This document shows positions 1 to 8,499 of a stretch of 64,000 bases of DNA, piece by piece; positions within the stretch are counted from its first letter, which is position 1, and each line of letters starts with the position of its first letter. Location of the stretch: contig JAEWAF010000105.1 of the NCBI GenBank assembly GCA_023391815.1, positions 146,983 to 210,982 of the forward strand. The letters are read 5' to 3'. Origin of the DNA: Pseudomonadota bacterium (GTDB lineage: Bacteria; Pseudomonadota; Gammaproteobacteria; Steroidobacterales; Steroidobacteraceae). The position numbers and the translations under genes were made by a program. Under the pieces are notes generated by a model, which was not told the origin of the DNA, did no database searches, and saw only the letters and a list, made by a program, of their open reading frames with translations.

Positions 1-44
1 GGCCGCACGCCACGCGTTCATCTCTATATAGCAACCCAGTTTTG

Positions 45-3000
45 ATGCGTACGCGGCTCATCCTGCTCCTCGTCGCGCTCATCCTGCTGGTGCCGGTGGT
101 CGCTATCGGGCTGCTGTTGTATTCAGAAGCGGGTCTGCAGATGGTCGCCGCGCAGCTGTGGCGGCTGGAACGTTACAACGTAAAGATCGAAGGAGTGTCG
201 GGCACGCTGGCCGGTCCGCTGCGTGTCGCTCACTTCGAGCTGAATCATCCGCGCGTGCACGTCGTCGTGAACGACATCGTCATCGAGCTGCAGCTGCGAG
301 GGCTGTTGATCCAAACATTGCAGGCAGGATCGGTGACCGCGCGGGAGTCGCTGGTCGAACTGCATCAGGTCGAGATGCCACCGAGCACGAAACCGCCGCG
401 CTTCCTCCCGTCATTCCTTCGCGTCGACGCGCACAACGTCGAGCTCACCAACGTTCGCTACGTGCACATGAACGGTACGGCCGTCGATGCGAGAACCGTT
501 CGTGGACGCGTGACGATCACATCCAACCGTCTGCGGGCGCGAGACTTCGCGGTCGATGCCGATCTGTTCGATGCGACGGGCAATGTATCGTTGCGAGCCG
601 CCGCGTCGGCGGATCTGCCGATGGGATTGGAAGGCGATACCAGCGGTCAGCTGCATCTGCCGAATGTCGACCTGGATTTGAAAGGAGCCGTCGATGGCAC
701 CATCGATGAGCTGAACATCAAGGGGCAGTTGCTGAAGCCCAGCGCAGCGAGCGTCGTCGCTGTCATGACGCGGCCGGAGAACAGCTGGAAGATCGCGGGT
801 AAGGTGACTTCGGCGCAGTTCCTGCTCGATCCCTGGCTGCCCGATCCGCCCCTGACGCTGCGGGATATCGCCTTGGACGTCGTGTTCAACCCGGAAGGTT
901 TGCACGCCAAAGGCCTGCTCGCCGTTCCTGAAATCGATGAGCAGCGACTTCTGGTCGATGCTCGCGGCCACTATGCGAATCGCACCTTGTTCCTGAGCGC
1001 AGCGGACATCAGGCTCCAGGACTCGCCGGCGGCGATGCAGGCCGACGGCAAGTTCATCTTCGACGGCTCATCGCCGACGCTCGACCTCTCCGCACAATGG
1101 CAACACCTTCAGTGGCCACTGCGCGGTAAAGCCGTCGTCACCAGCTCAGAGGGCGACGGCACGCTGCGAGGACCGATGCCCTATGACTTCTCGGTGACCA
1201 CCAGCCTCGCCGGACCGAACATGCCTTCCGGCACCGGCTCGGCGACCGGCGTGATCTCCAAAGAGCAGGTCACTCTCGCGAGTTATTCCATCGACGCTCT
1301 GGGTGGATCGCTGACCGGCGACGGCCAGCTGCAGTTTGCCAGGCCGCGAGCGTGGCGTGTCTCCACACGCACCAACAACGTGAACCCGGCGGCGTTCTTC
1401 AAGGATTTTCCAGGCAGCGTGAACCTGGTGGCGAAGGCGTCGGGCGAAGGCTTCGACAAGAAGGCGACCTTTATCGCCGATGTGAGCGAGTTGCGAGGCA
1501 CGTTGCGCGGCGAACCTCTCCATGGCCGTGGCTACGTGCAAAGAGATCGCCGTGGCTGGACGGTGCGTAACGCGAGCGTCGGTCTCGCCGATGCGCGTCT
1601 GTCGCTCGATGGCATCTGGAAAGAAACAATCGAAGCAACTTGGTCGTTGGATGCTCCATCGCTGCAGCGGCTGCTGCCGGACGCGAAGGGCCGGATCGTT
1701 TCCAAGGGCAAGGCCAGCGGACCGCTCAAATCTCTGCACATTACCGGCGATCTGACCGCGAGCCAGATTCGCTATCAGCAGTGGCAAGCGGGTCAGCTCA
1801 CCATCAACGGCGACATCGACGCGAGCGGCAAATCGCCGTCGCGACTGGTCGCCTCCGCCCATCGCCTCGGCGCCGGCGAGCCCTTCATCGAGAACCTGCA
1901 GGTGAGCGGCGACGGCACGGCACTCGATCACCGCATCAGTATGAACGTCACTGGCGCCGCCGCCACGCCGCGGGATACTCCGCCGAGCGCGGAAATGTTG
2001 ATCACGGGCACCTACGATCAACGGGTGTGGAATGCGACGGTCGCGACCACGAAGCTCGTCACCGGCAGAGCCGACGACAAGATCTCGATCGCCGAGCCCG
2101 CGAAGATCATGGCGTCGAGCGCTCAGGCACAGCTCGACAACTTTTGCTTGATCGCGGGCGCCGGACGCGTCTGCGCCAGCGGCAAGTGGCAACGAGCAGG
2201 TGCGTGGGAAGGCACCGTGTCGGGCTATGAGATTCCTTTGGCATTGTTGTTACCGCCCGCGGGGGAAGAAGCCGAGTACGGCGGACGAATCGAAGGTCGC
2301 GTGCACGCGTTCGGCGCGCCGAATCAACCGTGGCAGGGCGAAGCGGGCATGCGCATCATCGACGCCGCCATCGTTTATCGTCCGCAAGGCGCCGCGCCGG
2401 AGACGTTGAATCTCGGCACCGGCGGCCTCGCCGCCACCGCCAAGCCGGACCGCATCGATTTCTCGTTCGGTGTGCAGGCGTTCACGGATACGTTTCTTTT
2501 CGCCAATGCGCATCTGGATCGAAGCGCGAGCAACGACCTGATGCACCTGCCGCTCACAGGTGACATGCGCGCACGCGCCGCAGACGCAAACATTCTGCCG
2601 CTACTGTTCTCCGAAGTGGACAACGCGGCGGGCCTGCTGACCGCGAACGCAACGATTGGCGGCACGCTCGCGGCGCCCGAGGTCAACGGACGCGTCGAAT
2701 TGGCGAACGGCGAGGTCGATTCGTATCGAGTGAACTTCGCGTTACGCAATCTGAATCTGGTCGCCACGCTCGCGAGCAACGGGCTCGACTTCCGCGGCAC
2801 CGGTCGCGCCGGCGAAGGCGAAATGGAAGCGGACGGACGCTTCACCTGGAGCGAGGGCAAGTCTCGAGGCGATTTACATCTGCGCGGCAATCACCTGCTG
2901 GTGGCCGATCTGCCCGAGTATCGCGTAATCGCATCGCCGGACCTGCGCTTCGCCATCGACGGCAACCAGGTCAACGTCGCGGGGGACGTCTTGATCCCGA

Positions 3001-3815
3001 GCGCACGCGTGCAACCGAACCAGATCTCGGGCGCCGTGCGCGCCTCCGACGATGCTCGTTACATTCACGAGACGGAAGCGGAACGCGCCGGCCGCATGGT
3101 CATTCACAGTGAAGTCAAAGTGACCATCGGCGACGACGTGCGCGTCGACGCGTTCGGCTTGCAGGGCCGCCTCGCCGGCGGCGTCGGCACGACGGTGCAT
3201 ACGGGGGCGATTCCCATCGGTCGCGGCGAGCTGAGCGTCATCGACGGACGCTACGAAGCGTACGGTCAGAAGCTCGAGGTGAGCAAAGGCGAGCTGTTGT
3301 TCGAGGCTTCGCCGCTCGACGATCCGGGATTGGATATCGAAGCCCGCCGCAAGATCGAAACCGTGACGGTGGGTCTGAACGTGCGCGGCACTCTGCAACA
3401 GCCTCGCCTGTCGTTCTTCTCCGATCCGACCATGCCGCAAACTCAGATCGTGACTTATCTGTTGACCGGCAAGGCGCCAGGCTCGGTCTCGGGTACCGAT
3501 ACCGCGACGATGGCGTCGGCACGCGACACGCTCACCATGCAAGGTGGCGGACTGCTGGCCTCGCAGATCGGCCGCCGACTCGGCCTGGAAGAAGTGGGCG
3601 TCGAAAGCTCGCGCGGTAGCGACGGCAATGCCAACACCGCGCTGGTGCTCGGCAAGTTCCTGTCGCCGCGGCTGTTCATCAGCTACGGCATCTCGCTGAC
3701 CGAGTCGATCAACACCCTGAAGCTGCGTTATACGATCAGCGACAAGTGGGTGTTCAAGACCGAGGCCGGCGAGGATCAGAGCGCGGATCTGGAATACACG
3801 ATCGAAGCGCAGTAG
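45..3815 (+). CDS. tamB: TamB, inner-membrane subunit of the translocation and assembly module
   Basis: A 1256-residue protein with one N-terminal signal anchor (about residues 2-27), a very long beta-rich periplasmic body and a C-terminal DUF490/TamB domain (roughly the last 330 residues, with the family-typical stretch QIVTYLLTGKAPG). TamB spans the periplasm and works with the outer-membrane barrel TamA in outer-membrane protein insertion and lipid transport. The length matches the family (about 1250-1300). The start is read as the ATG at 45, although an in-frame TTG at 42 precedes it. tamA would be expected just upstream, outside the window. Identification is from overall architecture and C-terminal domain similarity, with high confidence. 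Confidence 0.9.
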   Translation: MRTRLILLLVALILLVPVVAIGLLLYSEAGLQMVAAQLWRLERYNVKIEGVSGTLAGPLRVAHFELNHPRVHVVVNDIVIELQLRGLLIQTLQAGSVTARESLVELHQVEMPPSTKPPRFLPSFLRVDAHNVELTNVRYVHMNGTAVDARTVRGRVTITSNRLRARDFAVDADLFDATGNVSLRAAASADLPMGLEGDTSGQLHLPNVDLDLKGAVDGTIDELNIKGQLLKPSAASVVAVMTRPENSWKIAGKVTSAQFLLDPWLPDPPLTLRDIALDVVFNPEGLHAKGLLAVPEIDEQRLLVDARGHYANRTLFLSAADIRLQDSPAAMQADGKFIFDGSSPTLDLSAQWQHLQWPLRGKAVVTSSEGDGTLRGPMPYDFSVTTSLAGPNMPSGTGSATGVISKEQVTLASYSIDALGGSLTGDGQLQFARPRAWRVSTRTNNVNPAAFFKDFPGSVNLVAKASGEGFDKKATFIADVSELRGTLRGEPLHGRGYVQRDRRGWTVRNASVGLADARLSLDGIWKETIEATWSLDAPSLQRLLPDAKGRIVSKGKASGPLKSLHITGDLTASQIRYQQWQAGQLTINGDIDASGKSPSRLVASAHRLGAGEPFIENLQVSGDGTALDHRISMNVTGAAATPRDTPPSAEMLITGTYDQRVWNATVATTKLVTGRADDKISIAEPAKIMASSAQAQLDNFCLIAGAGRVCASGKWQRAGAWEGTVSGYEIPLALLLPPAGEEAEYGGRIEGRVHAFGAPNQPWQGEAGMRIIDAAIVYRPQGAAPETLNLGTGGLAATAKPDRIDFSFGVQAFTDTFLFANAHLDRSASNDLMHLPLTGDMRARAADANILPLLFSEVDNAAGLLTANATIGGTLAAPEVNGRVELANGEVDSYRVNFALRNLNLVATLASNGLDFRGTGRAGEGEMEADGRFTWSEGKSRGDLHLRGNHLLVADLPEYRVIASPDLRFAIDGNQVNVAGDVLIPSARVQPNQISGAVRASDDARYIHETEAERAGRMVIHSEVKVTIGDDVRVDAFGLQGRLAGGVGTTVHTGAIPIGRGELSVIDGRYEAYGQKLEVSKGELLFEASPLDDPGLDIEARRKIETVTVGLNVRGTLQQPRLSFFSDPTMPQTQIVTYLLTGKAPGSVSGTDTATMASARDTLTMQGGGLLASQIGRRLGLEEVGVESSRGSDGNANTALVLGKFLSPRLFISYGISLTESINTLKLRYTISDKWVFKTEAGEDQSADLEYTIEAQ

Positions 3816-3818
3816 CGC

Positions 3819-4430
3819 TCAATCGAACTCGGTGGGCAGCGAACGATCGAGATGATGCTTGTACGCGTTCTGGATCTGCGCCACCGTGGTCCGCCCGGTC
3901 GACAGCTCGGGCAACTCGGCGATCGGAAAAAACTTCACATCGGTGGTTTCGTAACTGGTGCGGAAATCGCCGCCGGTGATTTCGCAGATGAAGAACATTT
4001 TCCAGACGTGATACAGGAACTTCGGATAGTTGTGCTTGTTACGATCGAAGATGGCCGCGAGCTTGACGGCCCGCGCCGTGAACCCTGACTCCTGCTCAAT
4101 CTCTTTCTCCACGGCGTGCGACGGTGTGTCGTTCACGTCGGCCCAGCCGCCCGGCATCGTCCACTTGCCATCGACGCGCTCCTTCACCAGCAGCACTTGA
4201 TCGCCGCGAAACACGGCGCCGCGCACGTCGACCTTCGGCGTCGAATAGCCATCTTCGACCATCCAGTTGGCACGCAGCTCATCGGGCGTCTTCTCCGATT
4301 CCAGCGCCAGCAGCTCGCCCGCGATCTGGCCCATCTCGCGATAACGCTCGCGGTCGTATTCTTCCTGTGAAAAGTGCAAACCGGTTTGTGACAGCGCGAG
4401 CAGGCGACGCGACAGATCGAGCACGGACAT
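3819..4430 (-). CDS. Nudix hydrolase with Nudix_N_2 leader domain
   Basis: About 203 residues. Residues 1-60 resemble the N-terminal domain found on ADP-ribose/nucleoside-diphosphate-sugar Nudix hydrolases (LLALSQTGLHFSQEEYDRER). Residues 65-190 form the Nudix fold. The Nudix box reads GGWADVNDTPSHAV followed by EKEIEQESGF. The first glutamate of the usual REUXEE core is therefore glutamine, while the metal-binding second glutamate is kept. It probably cleaves a nucleoside diphosphate linked to another moiety; the substrate cannot be read. Start taken at ATG 4430; a GTG at 4448 is an alternative. It is convergent with tamB and divergent from rarD. Confidence 0.8.
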   Translation of the reverse strand: MSVLDLSRRLLALSQTGLHFSQEEYDRERYREMGQIAGELLALESEKTPDELRANWMVEDGYSTPKVDVRGAVFRGDQVLLVKERVDGKWTMPGGWADVNDTPSHAVEKEIEQESGFTARAVKLAAIFDRNKHNYPKFLYHVWKMFFICEITGGDFRTSYETTDVKFFPIAELPELSTGRTTVAQIQNAYKHHLDRSLPTEFD

Positions 4431-4562
4431 GGCGGTAGCTGACTTCACTTTGATGATGGATCGGCAGCTTCTCGCGCCGGCGCCGCGCGCGCAACTTCAG
4501 AAAGACCGACACGCGCTGGCGTCCTGCACTATCATTGCCGCCCAGCTGATTGTTCCCTGTCC

Positions 4563-5486
4563 ATGAACGATTCCTCCCGCGCGGCTCCGGCCAATTCCGC
4601 GGCTCCACGCCTTGACGGTCGCGGCTTCTCCGCCGCTGTGTCGGCCTTCCTGATCTGGGGGCTGATGCCACTCTATATGAGACTGTTGCAGACAGTCCCG
4701 GTTTTGCAGATCACCGCGCATCGCATGTTGTGGGGTTGCCTGGTCGGCTTCGGCTGGCTGGCGGCGCGCGGCGACATCGATCAAACGTGGCGCGCGCTCG
4801 GCAACCCACAAGTTCGTCTGCGGCTGTGTGCCTCGGCGACCTTCATCGCCATCAATTGGTCGATTTTCATGTGGGGCATCGCCACTCATCACGTGGTGGA
4901 AATCAGCCTCGGCTATTTCATCGGCCCGCTGCTGAACGTGGCGCTGGGCGTGGTGTGCTTCCGGGAGCGGCTGAATCGTTTGCAATGGTTGTCGGTGGCG
5001 ATCGCGGCTGCCGGCGTGCTGTATCTGACCTGGGCGGCGGGTCGGCCGCCGTATGTGTCGATCGCGTTGGCGTTGAGCTTCGGGCTCTATGGACTGGTGC
5101 GAAAGACCGCCAATGTCGAAGCGCTGCCAGGCTTCACTGGTGAGACGCTGCTGCTGTTGCCGTTCGCGGCCGGCTACGTGCTCTGGAGCGAATTTTCGGG
5201 CGTCGGCGCGATGAGTCACGGCTCGCTCGATATCAACCTACTTCTATTAGTGGGCGGACCGCTGACCGCCGTACCCCTGGTGTTGTTCGCGACCGGGGCC
5301 CGGCGCATTCCGCTGTTCACCATCGGACTTCTGCAATACATCGCGCCGAGTTTGCAGCTGGCATGCGCGGTGCTGGCATTCAATGAGCCTTTCACCGGCC
5401 CGCGAGTGGTCGGGTTCGCAATGATCTGGACCGCGCTGGCGATCTTCGCCCTGGACGGACTGCTGACCTCACGCCGGCGGGCTTGA
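4563..5486 (+). CDS. rarD: RarD-type EamA/DMT permease
   Basis: A 307-residue, ten-helix membrane protein whose N-terminus (FLIWGLMPLYMRLLQTVP and ITAHRMLWG) matches the RarD branch of the drug/metabolite transporter superfamily. Two EamA repeats of about 140 residues can be followed. The physiological substrate of RarD is unsettled; the name comes from chloramphenicol sensitivity. It is a single gene transcribed toward the arginine operon, ending about 30 bases before the ARG-box operator. Membership is confident, substrate unknown. Confidence 0.88.
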   Translation: MNDSSRAAPANSAAPRLDGRGFSAAVSAFLIWGLMPLYMRLLQTVPVLQITAHRMLWGCLVGFGWLAARGDIDQTWRALGNPQVRLRLCASATFIAINWSIFMWGIATHHVVEISLGYFIGPLLNVALGVVCFRERLNRLQWLSVAIAAAGVLYLTWAAGRPPYVSIALALSFGLYGLVRKTANVEALPGFTGETLLLLPFAAGYVLWSEFSGVGAMSHGSLDINLLLLVGGPLTAVPLVLFATGARRIPLFTIGLLQYIAPSLQLACAVLAFNEPFTGPRVVGFAMIWTALAIFALDGLLTSRRRA

Positions 5487-5515
5487 AACTCCGGCTGAAG
5501 CCGTTATTGACAGGG

Positions 5516-5554
5516 TCTGCATAATTATGCAGCATACGCGCCTTTTTATGCATC
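5516..5554 (+). promoter_or_regulatory. Tandem ARG boxes (predicted ArgR operator) upstream of argR
   Basis: Box 1 contains a perfect 16-bp palindrome, CTGCATAATTATGCAG (5517-5532), matching the ArgR half-site pattern TGCAT-WWWW-ATGCA. A second, weaker box keeps TTTTATGCA (5544-5552). The two ATGCA arms start at 5527 and 5548, exactly 21 bp apart. That is the centre spacing of classical paired ARG boxes (18-bp boxes with a 3-bp gap). A TTGACA -35-like hexamer lies at 5507-5512, so bound ArgR would cover the promoter. This implies autoregulation and arginine repression of the whole operon. Confidence 0.75.
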
Positions 5555-5591
5555 GGCGCGTTTGCGCCTGTTCGAGGTCGCCGCTTTCCAG

Positions 5592-6047
5592 ATGGCTGCA
5601 GAAATTCATCAATCCGTCGCGCGCCGGGCCGCGATTCTCCGGATCATCGGAGAGTCGACCGTGCGCAATCAGGACGAATTGGTGAAGGTCCTGCGCAAGG
5701 AAGGCTTCGAAGCCACGCAGTCGAGCGTCAGCCGCGACCTGCGCGAGCTCCGCGTCGCCAAGGCCGGCGACCGCTACATATTGCCCGCCCAGGACGCCGG
5801 CGCTGTGAACAATCCATTCGCGGCCGTCGCCAAGTTCGTGCTCGAGATCAAAACCGCGGGCACCTCGCTCACGGTGCTCAAGACGACGACGGGGACGGCG
5901 CAAAGCGTTGCCGTCGCGATCGACAGCTCGGAGTGGCCGGAAGTGGTCGGCACGATCTCCGGCGACGACACCATCTTCATCGCCACCGACGAGCCGAAGG
6001 ATCAGAAGAAGCTGCGCGAAAGACTCCGCGGCATCTTCGGGATCTGA
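5592..6047 (+). CDS. argR: Arginine repressor ArgR
   Basis: 151 residues: an N-terminal winged helix (about 1-70, including VSRDLRELRVAK, the recognition-helix region of ArgR) and a C-terminal hexamerisation and arginine-binding domain with the GDDTIFIA segment (GTISGDDT.. in ArgR). With bound arginine, family members repress arginine biosynthesis by binding ARG boxes. The ATG at 5592 is preferred, with a GAGGT stretch 13-18 bases upstream; a TTG at 5562 is also open. It is the first gene of the operon and sits directly behind the tandem ARG boxes. Confidence 0.88.
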   Translation: MAAEIHQSVARRAAILRIIGESTVRNQDELVKVLRKEGFEATQSSVSRDLRELRVAKAGDRYILPAQDAGAVNNPFAAVAKFVLEIKTAGTSLTVLKTTTGTAQSVAVAIDSSEWPEVVGTISGDDTIFIATDEPKDQKKLRERLRGIFGI

Positions 6048-6109
6048 GCCGGCGCCGCGCGCGCGACCGTCCAACCCGATCAGCTATTTGTATTGATACG
6101 GAAACGAGC

Positions 6110-7336
6110 ATGAGCACACTTCCTCCTGGCAACGAACCGATTCTGCTGGCCTTCTCCGGCGGCCTGGATACTTCCTTTCTGGTGCCGTGGCTGTCGGAAA
6201 ACTACCAACGCCCGATCATCACCGTGACCGTCGATACCGGCGGCATCGATGCCGAAGCGGCGAAGGTGCTCGATCAGCGCGCGCGTGCCCTGGGCGCGAA
6301 GGATCACATCCTGGTCGAAGCGAAGCAGGATTACTTCGAGCAGGTGATCAAGTACCTGATCATGGGCAACGTGAAGCGCGGGCAGATGTATCCGCTGTGC
6401 GTCGGCGCCGAACGAGTCATGCAGGCCCAGACCATCGCTGAATATGCGAAAAAGCTCGGCACCAAAGTCATCGCGCACGGCTGCACCGCCGCCGGCAACG
6501 ATCAGGTGCGCTTCGAAGTCGCGCTGCGCACGCTTGCGCCCGAGCTGACCATTCTGGCGCCGGTGCGCGACCAGGCGTTCAAGCGTCCGGATCAATTGAA
6601 GTATCTGCAGGATCGTAATCTCACCATCCCGCCGTACGGCGCCGCCTATTCGGTGAATCGCGGCCTGTGGGGCGTGACGATCGGCGGTAAAGAGACGCTC
6701 ACCTCCGATGGCAGCATTCCCGATCATGCGTGGGTGCTGTCGAAGGATGCGTTCTCGAATCCGCAGGCACCGGAAACTCACACGATCGGCTTCGAGAAGG
6801 GCATTCCCTCGAGCCTCGACGGCGTGAAGCTCGATCCGGTGAGCGTGATCGAAAAGGTCGAAGCGATCGGCGCGAAGTTCGGCGTCGGCCGGGGCATTCA
6901 CCTCGGCGACACCATCATCGGCACCAAGGGCCGCGTCGCGTTCGAAGCGCCGGCCGCCGAAGTGCTGATCGGCGCGCATCGCGAGCTGGAAAAGCTGGTG
7001 ATGACCGGCCGTCAGCAGCGCGTGAAGGAAATGTTGTCCGGCCCGTATGGCGATCTGGTGCACGAAGGCCAACATCTGGATCCGGTGTGCCGTGACATGG
7101 AAGCGCTGTTCGTGAACTCGCAGGCGCGCGTCACCGGCGAAGTGAAGGTGCAGTACCGGCCCGGCAACGCGTTTGTCGCCGGCGTGGCATCGCCCTACTC
7201 CATCATGGCCGCCTCCAAGGGCGTCTATGGCGAAGCGGCCGGCGAATGGACCGCGGCCGATGCGCTCGGCTTCTCGAAGATGGTCGGCCTGCCCGGCATG
7301 TTCTGGACCCGCGCCGGCGCGGGCCACGGCAAATAA
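6110..7336 (+). CDS. argG: Argininosuccinate synthase
   Basis: 408 residues. It joins citrulline and aspartate, using ATP, to give argininosuccinate. The N-type ATP pyrophosphatase loop SGGLDTS is at about residues 16-22, and the substrate-binding segment TAAGNDQVRFEVALR is conserved. The short form, with NVKRGQMYPLCVGAER and ending near TRAGAGHGK, resembles the ArgG of carbamoyltransferase-type arginine clusters (Xanthomonas, Bacteroidetes) more than the 440-residue enterobacterial enzyme. The start at ATG 6110 follows GAAACGAG. The open frame continues upstream but has no family similarity there. It lies 62 bases after argR. Confidence 0.93.
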   Translation: MSTLPPGNEPILLAFSGGLDTSFLVPWLSENYQRPIITVTVDTGGIDAEAAKVLDQRARALGAKDHILVEAKQDYFEQVIKYLIMGNVKRGQMYPLCVGAERVMQAQTIAEYAKKLGTKVIAHGCTAAGNDQVRFEVALRTLAPELTILAPVRDQAFKRPDQLKYLQDRNLTIPPYGAAYSVNRGLWGVTIGGKETLTSDGSIPDHAWVLSKDAFSNPQAPETHTIGFEKGIPSSLDGVKLDPVSVIEKVEAIGAKFGVGRGIHLGDTIIGTKGRVAFEAPAAEVLIGAHRELEKLVMTGRQQRVKEMLSGPYGDLVHEGQHLDPVCRDMEALFVNSQARVTGEVKVQYRPGNAFVAGVASPYSIMAASKGVYGEAAGEWTAADALGFSKMVGLPGMFWTRAGAGHGK

Positions 7337-7416
7337 GCCCGGCGCCCTGATTGGACCAAGCATCGGTTTGACACGAGATCTTTCTTTCCAACTTCCCAGG
7401 TGAACTGAACACTGCC

Positions 7417-8499
7417 ATGAAAACCGTAGTCGTCGACAAGATCGCGTCCATCACCCAGGCCTTGAACCTGGGGCATGAGTTGCGCGTCGCCACGGACAAC
7501 ATTCCTTGCGAGGAAGGCGTGGTACTGGTTGTCGAGATCCTCAACAACAAGTCGACTTACAACACCCTGGAGCTGACCAGCGGCCGCATGGCCAAGGTCG
7601 CCAAGGGCGACGTCATCGTCGGCGCGCTCGGCCATCGCCAGGCGCTGTTCGGTTACTCGGGTCATTTGCCGACCTCGGTGAAGGAAGGCGACATCATCCA
7701 GGTGCTGAACATCGGCGGCGTGCTCGGCGTGGTCGAATCGGTGAACCCGGAAAAGGGCACGCCGTTCAACGCGAAGGTCATCGGCGTGGTGTTGCAGTTC
7801 CCGTACTTGGGCGAGCGCATCGGCGTGCCGGCGCGCATCGGTTATCGTCGTCTCGACTACAACGTCGCTGTGAACACGCGGAACGTGCCGGTCGTGGCGC
7901 TCGCGGGCACTTGTATGGAAGCGGGCAAGACGGCGGCGGCGTGCGCCATCGTCGCTCGCATGCGGCACCGTGGCTTGAACGTGCATGCGTTCAAGGCGAC
8001 CGGCGTGTCTTTGCGTCGTGACATTCTCGCGATGGAAGACGCCGGCGCTCGCAAGAGCATGATCTTCACCGATCTCGGCGTCGTCACGACCACCGCGAAG
8101 ACGGGCCCGGCGATCACGCGCGCGCTGCTGACGGAAATGTCACAAGGCGAGCCGGACGTGATCGTGTTCGAGCTGGGCGACGGCATCCTCGGCGCGTACG
8201 GCGTCGAAGCGATTCTGTCTGCGCCGGATATCCGCGCGGCGCTCACGTCAGTGGTGTTGTCGGCGAACGATCCGGTCGCGGCGTGGGGCGGCGTGAAGTT
8301 GCTTCGCGAGCAGTTCGGCATCGAGCCGTCGGTGGTCACCGGCCCGGCGACCGACAATGCGGTCGGCGTGAACATCATCAAAGACAAGTTCGGCGTACCG
8401 GCCTTCAACGCCATCACCGATGGCGCCGCGCTGGGCGACTGCGTGATCGATTCGTTGAAGTTGATACCGAAGTCCAAGACGGTGGTGATTGAAGAATGA
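7417..8499 (+). CDS. P-loop NTPase-like protein of unknown function inside the arg operon
   Basis: 360 residues. The N-terminal half (1-155) is beta-rich with no recognised family. The C-terminal half starts with a phosphate-binding loop, GTCMEAGKTAA (about 166-176), and continues FKATGVSLRRD...FTDLGVVTTT and VIVFELGDGILGAYG. That pattern fits the dethiobiotin-synthetase/CobQ-like or DUF1611-like P-loop fold. Standard arginine pathways have no such step. It overlaps argC by 4 bases (ATGA), so it is translationally coupled to it and probably serves the same pathway. It occupies a place where other carbamoyltransferase-type clusters may carry a deacylase or acyltransferase. Possible roles are acyl-amide or ligase chemistry, or regulation. 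No function is assigned. Confidence 0.7.
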   Translation: MKTVVVDKIASITQALNLGHELRVATDNIPCEEGVVLVVEILNNKSTYNTLELTSGRMAKVAKGDVIVGALGHRQALFGYSGHLPTSVKEGDIIQVLNIGGVLGVVESVNPEKGTPFNAKVIGVVLQFPYLGERIGVPARIGYRRLDYNVAVNTRNVPVVALAGTCMEAGKTAAACAIVARMRHRGLNVHAFKATGVSLRRDILAMEDAGARKSMIFTDLGVVTTTAKTGPAITRALLTEMSQGEPDVIVFELGDGILGAYGVEAILSAPDIRAALTSVVLSANDPVAAWGGVKLLREQFGIEPSVVTGPATDNAVGVNIIKDKFGVPAFNAITDGAALGDCVIDSLKLIPKSKTVVIEE

